A stretch of DNA of 64,000 nucleotides from JAHRAW01 sp965249835 (lineage in GTDB: Bacteria > Pseudomonadota > Gammaproteobacteria > Arenicellales > Poriferihabitantaceae), in the NCBI GenBank assembly GCA_965249835.1, contig CBDFMY010000003.1, positions 372,001-436,000 of the forward strand, read 5' to 3'. The stretch's first letter is position 1; each line of letters opens with the position of its first letter. The position numbers were made by a program, and so were the translations under genes. This document shows positions 1 to 8,018 of the stretch, piece after piece. The notes beneath the pieces were generated by a model. That model had not been told where the DNA came from, did no database searches, and worked only from the letters and a program-made list of their open reading frames with translations.

Positions 1-1091
1 ATGCCGGCGTAGAAGTCGCTGTAAAGAAATTCCGCGCCATTACCGAGTAGTGCGCCGAATAAAATGCCAATCAGCAGCGCCGGGCTGAACACGCCGCCGG
101 CGAAACCGAAGCCGATGCACAACGCGGTGGCGGCAATTTTTGCCACCAGAACAACACCGAGTTCGGCGCTGTTATATGCGTCCGGCGTGATGGCGAAGCG
201 CAAAGTTTCATTGCCGACGCCGAGGATTTCCGGAATCCACTGCGCGGTGATGCCGACGCACAGCCCGGCGATGGCCGGCTTTATCCACACCGGTAACTTC
301 AAGCAGTCGCTTGCCCGCCGCATGCGCAAAATCCCTTGCATATAAATCACCGCCACCAACGCACCGCCGGCGCCGATTACCACGAAAGCCAGAAACTCCG
401 GCGCGAACACCGAGCGCGGTACGAATATTTCCAGCAGGGGCGGGCGGTGAAAAATTCGGTCGGCGATGAATAATCCGGTGGAGGAAGCCACGGTAATCGG
501 CGCGAAGGCGCGCAACGAATAATGGCGCAATACCACTTCGTGGGCGAAGATGACGCCGGCGATGGGCGCGCTGAACACGGTCGAGATGGCCGCCGCCACG
601 CCGCAACCAATACCGAGACCGGGTTCGACTTTGCCGAGGCGGGAGACAATCGAGCCGAGCGTGGCACCGAGGTGAGTCAGCGGCCCATACTGACCCACCG
701 ATGCGCCGCTGCCGAGCCCGGCCAGCACCGCGCTGATAGTTACCAATCCGGTTTTGGCTGAGACGCTCTTGCCCGACTGTGCCGCTTCGATGACATCCGC
801 CGGATTATGCGGACGCTGATCCGGAATCAGTAAAATCAATAGCCCGGCGATGAGTCCGCCGATAGCGGGCAGCACAAACAGAAACCAAGACCAGTTGGAC
901 TGCGGCGGGATTCCCTGGCGACTTTGGGCGGTCACGAACAACGCGTGATTCAACCACTTGATGGCTTCGACAAAACCGATCGCGAGCAGCGACGTCACGG
1001 CGCCGACAACGATGCCGAAAACCAAAACTCGCACGATGCGGGACAACACATTCACGCCATGCGGACTCGCGGTGGGGGAAGATGAGGTCAT
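1..1091 (-). CDS. CLC-family chloride channel/transporter, 3' end outside window
   Basis: This is an integral membrane protein of the CLC family, which moves Cl- or exchanges Cl- for H+. About 363 codons are visible and the stop lies beyond base 1. It has several hydrophobic segments and the signature GSGASVGQYGPLTHLG at about residues 127-141. The usual GREGP loop reads GQYGP here, so Tyr135 stands where the gating glutamate normally is. A later AAAISTVFSAPIAG stretch matches the second conserved CLC helix-loop. The ATG at 1091 is 7 bp after the ubiB stop, so it is the last visible gene of the ubiE-ubiJ-ubiB run. The family is clear; whether it is a channel or an exchanger cannot be told. 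Confidence 0.88.
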   Translation of the reverse strand, partial: MTSSSPTASPHGVNVLSRIVRVLVFGIVVGAVTSLLAIGFVEAIKWLNHALFVTAQSRQGIPPQSNWSWFLFVLPAIGGLIAGLLILLIPDQRPHNPADVIEAAQSGKSVSAKTGLVTISAVLAGLGSGASVGQYGPLTHLGATLGSIVSRLGKVEPGLGIGCGVAAAISTVFSAPIAGVIFAHEVVLRHYSLRAFAPITVASSTGLFIADRIFHRPPLLEIFVPRSVFAPEFLAFVVIGAGGALVAVIYMQGILRMRRASDCLKLPVWIKPAIAGLCVGITAQWIPEILGVGNETLRFAITPDAYNSAELGVVLVAKIAATALCIGFGFAGGVFSPALLIGILFGALLGNGAEFLYSDFYAG

Positions 1092-1098
1092 GGGGTCG

Positions 1099-2748
1099 TT
1101 AGTGCCGACCAAACCATGACGACAACAACGCGCCGGCACCGGCCAGCAACAAAGCCGCGCTGAGCCACGATGCGGTGGCGGTCGCCGGCCCGCCGAGCAG
1201 GAGCAAAAGCCCGCCGAGGAACAAGGTGGCGGCGATGATGGCGCGCGCGGTTCGGCGTTGCGCATCGGCCATCTGATGCTGCAAATCGGCCAGCAAGTCG
1301 GCATTTTGTCGGTCGCGAGTGCGCACGATCAACTCGTCGTTTTTCAGCCGGTGCAGGACTTGATGAACCAAGCCGGGCAACTGCGGCGCTAGGGTAAAAA
1401 GGTTCGGCAATTCCTGTTTCAAAATACGAATCGCCGCCTTTGGCCCGATTTGCTCGCTGGTCCATTTTTCGAGAAACGGCTTGGCGGTCGCCCACAGGTC
1501 GAGTTGCGGATACAACTGCCGCCCCAACCCTTCAATATTGAGTAGCGTTTTTTGCAACAGCACCAACTGCGGCTGCACCGGCATTTGAAAACGATGCGCC
1601 ACGCGGAACAAGTCGATAAGAAAACCGCCGAATGAAATCTCGCTGATGGGGCGTGCGAAAATCGGCTCGCACACGGTGCGGATGGCGCCTTCGAATTCTT
1701 CCACTTTGGTTTCGGGCGGCACCCAGCCGGCGCGGACATGGGCATCGGCTACGCGATGATAATCGCGATCAAAAAACGCCAGCAAGTTCTCCGCCAGATA
1801 TCGTTTGTCGGCGGCGCTCAAGGTGCCCATGATGCCGAAGTCCACCGCTCGATACTGGCCTTCCTTTGACACGAAGAGGTTGCCCGGATGCATGTCGGCG
1901 TGGAAGAAACCATCGCGAAATGCCTGGGTGAAAAAAATTTCCACGCCGTCATGCGCTAACTTTTTCATGTCAATGCCGGCGGCTTTTAGTCGCGACACAT
2001 CGCGAATCGGAATGCCGTGAATGCGCTCCATCACCATGACATCGCGGCGCGTGTGCTCCCAATACACTTTCGGCACATAAATTAAATCCGAGTCCGCAAA
2101 GTTCGCGCGCAACTGGCTGGCGTTGGCGGCTTCGCGCATCAAGTCAAGTTCGTAGTGGATGGTTTGGTCATAGTCGGAGACGATCTCGGCCGGCTTCAAG
2201 CGATGTGCGTCCGACCAATAACGCTCGGCCAGGTCGGCCAGGGCGCGTAGCAATTCAAGGTCGCGCTCAATGACTTTTTGCACATCCGGGCGCAACACCT
2301 TGACCACCACTTCGGAGCCGTCCGCCAACTCGGCGTGATGCACTTGCGCGACCGATGCCGAGGCGGTGGCTTCGGCATCAAACGATTTGAAATGATTCTC
2401 CAGCGAATCGCCGTAGGCGCGTTCAATGATCGCGCGCGCCTCGGCCGCCGGGAAAGGCGGCACTTCGTCTTGCAGGCGAACCAACTCGCCGGAAATATCC
2501 GCCGGCAGAAGATCCGGGCGAGTGGAAAGCACCTGGCCGAATTTAACGAACACCGGCCCCAGTTCTTCCAGGGCTTCGCGCAAACGCCGACCACGCGGGA
2601 TGTCGTCTCGCCTGCGCCACCGACTCGGCACCGCCCGGAAAAGAAACGCAAATGGCCGGAACAGGTGCAGGGCACTGACAAACTCGTCGAGGTTGTGTTT
2701 GACCAGCACGCGGGCGATGCGCAACAGATGAAAAAAATTCTTGCCCAA
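1099..2748 (-). CDS. ubiB: UbiB, ubiquinone biosynthesis regulatory kinase-like protein (ABC1/ADCK/UbiB family)
   Basis: UbiB is an atypical kinase-like ATPase needed for aerobic ubiquinone synthesis at the inner membrane. The 549 residues match the family length. Seen in order: the KxGQ motif (VKFGQ, residues 68-72), the QDEVPPFP segment near 93, the Ala-rich nucleotide loop ASASVAQVHHAEL near 128, an invariant-type lysine in VVVKVLRP, the catalytic loop HADMHPGN near 285, VDFGIMG near 305, and two C-terminal hydrophobic helices from about 500. It lies 18 bp after ubiJ and 7 bp before the CLC gene on the same strand, so co-transcription is likely. Confidence 0.97.
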   Translation of the reverse strand: MGKNFFHLLRIARVLVKHNLDEFVSALHLFRPFAFLFRAVPSRWRRRDDIPRGRRLREALEELGPVFVKFGQVLSTRPDLLPADISGELVRLQDEVPPFPAAEARAIIERAYGDSLENHFKSFDAEATASASVAQVHHAELADGSEVVVKVLRPDVQKVIERDLELLRALADLAERYWSDAHRLKPAEIVSDYDQTIHYELDLMREAANASQLRANFADSDLIYVPKVYWEHTRRDVMVMERIHGIPIRDVSRLKAAGIDMKKLAHDGVEIFFTQAFRDGFFHADMHPGNLFVSKEGQYRAVDFGIMGTLSAADKRYLAENLLAFFDRDYHRVADAHVRAGWVPPETKVEEFEGAIRTVCEPIFARPISEISFGGFLIDLFRVAHRFQMPVQPQLVLLQKTLLNIEGLGRQLYPQLDLWATAKPFLEKWTSEQIGPKAAIRILKQELPNLFTLAPQLPGLVHQVLHRLKNDELIVRTRDRQNADLLADLQHQMADAQRRTARAIIAATLFLGGLLLLLGGPATATASWLSAALLLAGAGALLSSWFGRH

Positions 2749-2766
2749 TGGAGTAATTCCGGCGGA

Positions 2767-3417
2767 TTAATTGCGCGAAGCGGGTTTGGTTTTTTGTTGC
2801 ATGGTGTTCATCATGTCATCGAGTCGCGCGATTCGTTTGGTTAGCCGATCGACATCGGCGCGGGTTCGGTTGAGGGTTTTATCAAACCGCGTCATGGCCG
2901 GGTTGGTAACCAGAATTCGTTTTTCTTCGCGCAGATAATCGGCCGTGTTCTCGCGGGTGAGGTCAAGAGATTTTTCGGCCCAGCCCGCCAGTCCGCGAGC
3001 CGCGTTTGCGAATTTGCGCGCCGGCGTGTCGCCGAAATAACGCGACAATAATTCTTCCCAATCCAAATCCAGTTGCCCCAGAATTTTTTGCAACGCTTGC
3101 GCGAGTTCAGCATCGCCGTCAATCGTCAAACGATTCAGTTTCAAATCGCCGCCACGACCAAACCGCGCAAACGCGGAGGCGGGTCCGCGTAGCGTAACAT
3201 CCGGCGGCGCCGTGCTCTCGTCAACGTTGCGACAAAATTCCATGCCATGTTCGTTCGGCAGCAGATATAGTTTGATTGCCGGCGCGGTAACTTCCAGACA
3301 AAAAACCTTGCCGCGCAGTTGCGTCAGTTTTTGTTTGCCGTCGGGGTCAAGATCGATAAGCGCACTCGTCGCGGCGTTTAATAGGTCAAGCACGAGGTCG
3401 GCATCGGGGCGCAACAT
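2767..3417 (-). CDS. ubiJ: UbiJ, SCP2-domain ubiquinone biosynthesis accessory factor
   Basis: UbiJ is a lipid-binding accessory protein of the ubiquinone biosynthesis complex. The 216 residues have an SCP2-like N-terminal half (TLRGPASAFARFGRGG, then LTIDGDAELAQALQKILGQLD around residues 80-115). The C-terminal part is charged and coiled-coil-like and ends in KRIARLDDMMNTMQQ, typical of UbiJ. Its place between ubiE and ubiB, with 18-bp gaps on each side, is the classical proteobacterial order and supports the call beyond the weak sequence conservation of this family. Confidence 0.93.
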   Translation of the reverse strand: MLRPDADLVLDLLNAATSALIDLDPDGKQKLTQLRGKVFCLEVTAPAIKLYLLPNEHGMEFCRNVDESTAPPDVTLRGPASAFARFGRGGDLKLNRLTIDGDAELAQALQKILGQLDLDWEELLSRYFGDTPARKFANAARGLAGWAEKSLDLTRENTADYLREEKRILVTNPAMTRFDKTLNRTRADVDRLTKRIARLDDMMNTMQQKTKPASRN

Positions 3418-3435
3418 AACTTTAATACTTCCCCT

Positions 3436-4215
3436 TTAATACTTGAGGCCAATGTGCAAAGCAACGATGCCAGCGCTGAGATTGTGTATGCGCACATCTT
3501 CAAATCCGGCGCGCATCATCATTGCCTTCAAGGTTTGCTGGTCGGGGTGTCGACGGATGGATTCGACCAGATAGCGGTAACTTGCCTCATCGCCGGCGAC
3601 CAGTTTGCCCAGCGTTGGAATGACCGCGAACGAGTAGCAGTCATACATTTTTTCCAGTAGCGGGAGAATCGGTTTGGAAAACTCCAGCACCAGCAGTCGT
3701 CCACCGGGGCGCAACACGCGAAACATGGAAACGAGCGCGTCTTGTTTGCGCGTAACATTGCGTAACCCGAAGGCGACCGACACGCAATGAAAGTGATCGT
3801 CTTTGAAACAAAGTTTTTCGGCATCGGTTAAAACGTAAGTGATGTTGCCGACCAGGCCGGCGTCGATCAGGTTGCCCTTGCCTTCGGCAAGCATCGCCGC
3901 ATTGATGTCGGACAATACCAGCGTGCCGTCGGCGCCGACCTGGCGAGCAAACCGCCGCGCCATATCGCCGCTGCCGCCGGCGACATCGAGCACCGTGTCG
4001 CCGCGTCGAAGTGCGCTTTGCGATGCCGCAAAACGCTTCCACAATCGGTGCGCGCCAAACGAAATCAAGTCATTCATCAGATCATAATTGCTCGCCACCG
4101 AACGAAAAACCTCGCCCACCATCCCGGATTTTGCGGAAGGGTCCACCGTCTGATAGCCAAAATCGGTGGCAGAATCGGCGGCTTGCTCCTGCTGGTGTTT
4201 GCTGCTTGCTGTCAT
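3436..4215 (-). CDS. ubiE: UbiE, demethylmenaquinone/2-methoxy-6-polyprenyl-benzoquinol C-methyltransferase
   Basis: UbiE is a SAM-dependent C-methylase acting late in ubiquinone (and menaquinone) synthesis. The 259 residues show the UbiE N-terminal signature VGEVFRSVASNYDLMNDLIS at about 33-52, motif I DTVLDVAGGSGDMA near 73-86, and the second signature ending in SVAFGLRNVTRK. Its C-terminus ends in HIGLKY, close to the usual UbiE ending. The gene is first of the ubiE-ubiJ-ubiB trio and follows the DUF971 gene by 22 bp. The length is normal and no defects are seen. Confidence 0.97.
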   Translation of the reverse strand: MTASSKHQQEQAADSATDFGYQTVDPSAKSGMVGEVFRSVASNYDLMNDLISFGAHRLWKRFAASQSALRRGDTVLDVAGGSGDMARRFARQVGADGTLVLSDINAAMLAEGKGNLIDAGLVGNITYVLTDAEKLCFKDDHFHCVSVAFGLRNVTRKQDALVSMFRVLRPGGRLLVLEFSKPILPLLEKMYDCYSFAVIPTLGKLVAGDEASYRYLVESIRRHPDQQTLKAMMMRAGFEDVRIHNLSAGIVALHIGLKY

Positions 4216-4237
4216 GATGGCTGCGCGAGCGCCGCGC

Positions 4238-4603
4238 TCAGGAATTCATCTTGCGTTGATGTCCGGCATCTGTCAATTGCGCAAGATAATTGCGCCAGTT
4301 TTCCGCTTGATTGACGCCCAGCGCGTAAAGCGTGTCCCACGAATAAATGCCGGTGGCGTGGCCATCGTCAAATATCGGCTTGATGGCGTAATTGCCGACC
4401 GGCTCGATGTTATCAATATTCACGCGCTCCTTGCCGACCTGCAACACGCCCTGCCCGGGGCCATGCCCCTGCACCTCGGCCGAGGGCGAATGAACCCGCA
4501 GGTATTCGCAACTCATCTCAAACTGCTCGCCGCCATCAAACGACACCGTCAGCATCCGCGTCTTGCGATTGAGATTAATTTCGGTGGGAGTGTGTTGGCT
4601 CAT
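4238..4603 (-). CDS. DUF971 (gamma-butyrobetaine hydroxylase N-terminal-like) protein
   Basis: A 121-residue protein made of a single DUF971/GBBH-like N-terminal domain: FDGGEQFEMSCEYLRVHSPSAE, then GHGPGQGVLQVGKERVNIDNIEPVGNYAIKPIFDDGHATGIYSW. Related domains bind zinc or iron in other proteins, but the stand-alone form has no settled function. It is commonly found beside ubiE, as here. Its ATG (4603) overlaps the TGA of the upstream nuclease-like gene as ATGA, so a foreign cassette has been spliced exactly onto its translation start. Confidence 0.85.
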   Translation of the reverse strand: MSQHTPTEINLNRKTRMLTVSFDGGEQFEMSCEYLRVHSPSAEVQGHGPGQGVLQVGKERVNIDNIEPVGNYAIKPIFDDGHATGIYSWDTLYALGVNQAENWRNYLAQLTDAGHQRKMNS

Positions 4604-5766
4604 ACCAGCATTTTTAGAATATCTTTTTGCGTCGTAGCAACATCCCTTTCGTTAATCGCAAAGATGCCGAAGTTGTTTTGCTTGGTTTCCGTTACCATTT
4701 TTCTAATAAGATCTTGGTCGGCTTGATTCACCTCATTGCCGTGAAAAAACTTAACAATTTCTTGATCTGCCATTTTGCTATGAAAAACGCCTCGCATTGT
4801 TTTTGATGTTAGCCCAACAACAGAAAAGCATGGCATTTTTTTGTTGTTGAATCTAAGTTCTTTTATATTGGAAAACAATGCTAATTTTATGAAAGCGTCT
4901 TTGATGTCGTTGGTAGAAGGGAGCAATTTCTTCTCGCTATGTTTCTTTTCCACTAAAAATATTCGATCATCCAAAACAAAATGTTCATCTGCCGTGAGGT
5001 AATATACCCCGCCTAACAGGTTTTTTATAGTAACGGTGGCCTTTTCGCCGGTGACTTTTTCCTTAGGCTGGACTGTTAAAACTTCTCGACGTTGTGCTTT
5101 TATAGCCAATTCTCGTGACAATTCCTTAAATTGAGAAGTGTCTGTTGTTATGATTTGTAGTCTTTTCTCAATACCCTGTTTGCGGTGCATTTTGACTTTT
5201 AATTGATTGCTTATTTTTTGATATGAATCCAAAGTTAATTGAACAACTTTGGGCAGTTCTTCCATTTGCTTTAAATTCCAATGTAGCGCGCTGGAATGAT
5301 ATTGTTGCAACTCGATAAGTTTTTCATAAACATAACCATACTCTAAAACTTGTTTGGTGATTTTGTTTTTATTCTCTTGCCCAGGCCGCATATTCCTTTC
5401 GGCATCGGCGTAATAACAAACAATCACATAAACATTAAGTAAACTCATCAGTGAAACAGTGTCCCACTGGATAAAATCCCGGTCTCCATCTGCCCCTTCA
5501 TCTTTGCAAAAAGGGATTAATGCAACCCGATTTTTTCTGCACAATGTGTCATACACACGCGCAAATGGAAATGTGCGTGTTCGTTTGGGAGAAACCCATT
5601 GACTTAAAGCGTATTCTTCGTTGTCAAGTCTGAGAATAAAACTGCTTTTCGCGGATAAACGACCTTGCAACAAACCATCTTTATCAAAAACTTCTAATGG
5701 GTTGGAAAGATTAGCCTGATATTCTACTTCCTTTAATTCTGCAAAAATGTCGGCGGGTGCACTCAT
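4600..5766 (-). CDS. Candidate restriction endonuclease (PD-(D/E)xK-like) of the AT-rich methyltransferase cassette
   Basis: I do not recognise a named family for this protein. It follows two DNA methyltransferases in the same direction. Near residue 250-265 it has TADEHFVLDDRIFLVEKK, in which an Asp followed about ten residues later by E-K-K fits a PD-(D/E)xK nuclease core. That makes it the likely restriction subunit by position. Two starts are possible: 5766 (MSAPADIF, used here, 388 aa) or 5832, which overlaps the methyltransferase stop by 26 bp. Neither has a clear ribosome site. The DNA is strongly AT-rich against its flanks, which points to transfer. Its TGA overlaps the DUF971 start. 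Nuclease function is inferred. Confidence 0.55.
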   Translation of the reverse strand: MSAPADIFAELKEVEYQANLSNPLEVFDKDGLLQGRLSAKSSFILRLDNEEYALSQWVSPKRTRTFPFARVYDTLCRKNRVALIPFCKDEGADGDRDFIQWDTVSLMSLLNVYVIVCYYADAERNMRPGQENKNKITKQVLEYGYVYEKLIELQQYHSSALHWNLKQMEELPKVVQLTLDSYQKISNQLKVKMHRKQGIEKRLQIITTDTSQFKELSRELAIKAQRREVLTVQPKEKVTGEKATVTIKNLLGGVYYLTADEHFVLDDRIFLVEKKHSEKKLLPSTNDIKDAFIKLALFSNIKELRFNNKKMPCFSVVGLTSKTMRGVFHSKMADQEIVKFFHGNEVNQADQDLIRKMVTETKQNNFGIFAINERDVATTQKDILKMLV

Positions 5767-5806
5767 CGAATTAGTAAATAGTAAGTGTATGGTTCGAAAA
5801 ATATAA

Positions 5807-6631
5807 TTAATGATTCGGTTCAACATAATCATGGCTCACAACAAATATTTCATTCGACTTTTTGCTCGCGTTCATCCCATATCTCCAGTGCGTTGATATA
5901 AAACGAAACTCGCTATAAAAATCGCGCACCTGTTCGCAATCATTATACGACAACAACCATCGGTCACGCCTGTGTAGCAACTTGGCAAGCCCTTCGTGGT
6001 CGAAGTTTTTGTGGTGGTCTCCTCTCTGCCCGTATAAATTGCTGGACACGAAGTAAGGCGGGTCTAAATACAAAAAATCTTCCGCATGGCGAGGGATGGA
6101 TTGTTTGAAATCAGCATGTTCTACATAAAAATTATTTACTTTAAAGTTTGCAAGTCTATTAATGGCAGATTTGGTGAACCTTGGATGTCCGGGTGACATG
6201 CCACCAGACAGCGTTGTGCCGGAAAACGAACTTCGGTTAAGCACAAAAAACTCCGCCGCGGACTTCTCACTTTCGTCGGTGTAGACATGTTTCTTCTGCA
6301 ACGCATAGAACGCATCCTTGCTCAACGGATAATACTCATCCACCAAGTCAGCCAGGCCAGACGGGTCGCGCAATAGCACTTGCCAAAAATTCACAAGTGG
6401 CAAGAAAGCATCATATACCTGAACCTCTACCCCTCTTGTAGCCAACGCCAATTCTACCGACCCACCCCCGACAAACGGAGAGCACAACTTTTTCAAGCCC
6501 GGCGACAACAACTCAAGTATTCGCTTGACCGCACGAGATTTGCCGCCAGGGTAACGAAGCGGTGACTTTATCGGCTCGATAAACGGCGAACAATCTTGCC
6601 ATGTATCGTTAACCAGAGATGTTTGTTTCAT
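5807..6631 (-). CDS. D12-class (Dam-like) DNA adenine N6-methyltransferase
   Basis: This enzyme transfers a methyl group from SAM to adenine N6 in DNA. The 274 residues carry the D12-class landmarks: SPLRYPGGKSRAVKRIL (23-39), the SAM-binding motif I CSPFVGGGSVELAL (about 51-64), and catalytic motif IV YLDPPYF near 193-199. The length is normal for the Dam/DpnIIA group. It sits between another methyltransferase (46 bp upstream) and a candidate nuclease, as in a type II system with two methylases. The sequence is AT-rich compared with ubiE or hemB. Target specificity cannot be read from sequence. Confidence 0.9.
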   Translation of the reverse strand: MKQTSLVNDTWQDCSPFIEPIKSPLRYPGGKSRAVKRILELLSPGLKKLCSPFVGGGSVELALATRGVEVQVYDAFLPLVNFWQVLLRDPSGLADLVDEYYPLSKDAFYALQKKHVYTDESEKSAAEFFVLNRSSFSGTTLSGGMSPGHPRFTKSAINRLANFKVNNFYVEHADFKQSIPRHAEDFLYLDPPYFVSSNLYGQRGDHHKNFDHEGLAKLLHRRDRWLLSYNDCEQVRDFYSEFRFISTHWRYGMNASKKSNEIFVVSHDYVEPNH

Positions 6632-6677
6632 TGTTCCTGCAATATTTTGATGTGTGGTGATTGTATATCCCCACGCA

Positions 6678-7784
6678 TCATAATTTGAGATGGTTAATTT
6701 TTTTCACGCCATACTCTATATACTGTTTCTCCGTTTCCATTCCGATATGTTTTCTTTTCAGTTTTTCCGCCACCAGATTGGTAATGCCACTCCCTGAAAA
6801 AATATCGAGAACGGCGTCGTTTTCGTAGGAATAATATTGAATTACGCGGCGCGCCAACTCATCCGGGAATGGGCAGGGATGAATGTTTTCGCTCGGGGCA
6901 ACCGGGCGGATATTCCAAATATTTTTGCTTTGCTCTTGATACCCCTCCAGATTAATTTTATTTGCCTTCTTTTCTTTCGCCGAACGATTATGGTAAATGT
7001 TGTTTTCCAATTTTTTTGCGGCAGGTTTTTGAAATACAAAAACATACTCCACGGCCAGGCTCGGATAATAATATCCGGGATAAGGATGTTGCATTAAAAC
7101 ACCACTTCTTTTATCCCTGACTACGCCCTTTTCCCAGATGATGTCCTCTTTGAATTGCCAGCCGATTTCTTCCATCCAGCAAACAAAATGAAAGGGCAAT
7201 GCCACACGCTTCCCAGCCCATGCAACCGGTGAAATGTTAACTACATTGTGGCCGCCCGGCATTACTACTCGATATAGTTCCTTGAATCTGTCTATCAGGA
7301 ATGTTTTGTAATAATGATATGATTGCTCGGTTCTTTCCCAATGACGAATATCGCCTTTCAATTTCTTTATGTGATCTTCATAATTGATGGCGTTGTGATA
7401 CGGCGGAGAGGTAAATGCCAATACAATACTGTCATCCATCAACGTCTTCATGCTATCCAGGCAATCACCGCAAATGAATTGTCCCAGGCCGGCCTTGTAT
7501 ACTTTGAGTTTCTCCCGGTTAATTCGAAAACGCCCACCCAACTCCAGTGCCGATATAATTTGCAGTGCTTTGGTTTTTCCCAACCCCTTGAAATTTAATA
7601 AATCTTCTACCTTGATTTTCGCAGTTAGACTAGAACGAAGATAATCAACTAATTCCTTGCTTAAAGAATTAATATCTTTTCCATTGTCGCCAGTGCCGAG
7701 AAGCACCGCTAACAACTCCTCTGTATTCAGTTTTGACGGTGGGTTGGAAAGGAGTTTTTCTCTAGACTGTTGGTCTGTTCTCAT
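6678..7784 (-). CDS. RadC-N/HhH domain fused to SPPY-type DNA methyltransferase
   Basis: The first 85 residues resemble the N-terminal helix-hairpin-helix region of RadC (SREKLLSNPPSKLNTEELLA, then LLGTG near residue 28 and FKGLGKTKALQIISALELGGRF near 63-84). The rest is a beta-order N4/N6 DNA methylase with catalytic TSPPYHNAINY (about 125-135) and, near the C-terminus, SAM motif LDIFSGSGITN. An SPPY core is typical of N4-cytosine or some N6-adenine enzymes. The ATG at 7784 is chosen because GAGGAGG lies 9-15 bases ahead and the preceding ORF stops at 7786. The HhH part presumably grips DNA; that is inference. Confidence 0.85.
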   Translation of the reverse strand: MRTDQQSREKLLSNPPSKLNTEELLAVLLGTGDNGKDINSLSKELVDYLRSSLTAKIKVEDLLNFKGLGKTKALQIISALELGGRFRINREKLKVYKAGLGQFICGDCLDSMKTLMDDSIVLAFTSPPYHNAINYEDHIKKLKGDIRHWERTEQSYHYYKTFLIDRFKELYRVVMPGGHNVVNISPVAWAGKRVALPFHFVCWMEEIGWQFKEDIIWEKGVVRDKRSGVLMQHPYPGYYYPSLAVEYVFVFQKPAAKKLENNIYHNRSAKEKKANKINLEGYQEQSKNIWNIRPVAPSENIHPCPFPDELARRVIQYYSYENDAVLDIFSGSGITNLVAEKLKRKHIGMETEKQYIEYGVKKINHLKL

Positions 7785-7785
7785 A

Positions 7786-7995
7786 TTAATTGGCCTCCTC
7801 GACCACTTCCGTTGCTTCATTTATGGCTAACTCAATGTCACTAATTGAGAAGTTATGCTTCTCTTGCTCCGCTTTACTCGATCCATCCTTACCGGTATCG
7901 ACATAAAACTCCGCAAGTTGCGCTGCACTAGTTCGGTCCTCTGCGGTGATGGAAACTAAATATGCGCGGCTTAAAGACACTATGTATTGTTTCAT
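7786..7995 (-). CDS. Small protein opening the methyltransferase cassette, function unknown
   Basis: A 69-residue ORF whose ATG is preceded by GGAG at a good distance (TCGGAGAATTTCACATG). It stops 1 bp before the ATG of the RadC-N/methyltransferase gene, so it is probably translated and coupled. Residues 1-30 look like a beta-strand/helix module (YIVSLSRAYLVSITAEDRTS) and the C-terminus is acidic. No helix-turn-helix is evident, so a controller (C) protein role is not supported. I do not recognise the family. Before the IS1595 insertion it would have started 19 nt after the hemB stop. Confidence 0.6.
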   Translation of the reverse strand: MKQYIVSLSRAYLVSITAEDRTSAAQLAEFYVDTGKDGSSKAEQEKHNFSISDIELAINEATEVVEEAN

Positions 7996-8018
7996 GTGAA
8001 ATTCTCCGAATTAAAATT

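Noticed and set aside
7786..7995. Controller (C) protein of the restriction system
   Set aside because: Small size and position fit, but no helix-turn-helix is visible in the 69 residues.
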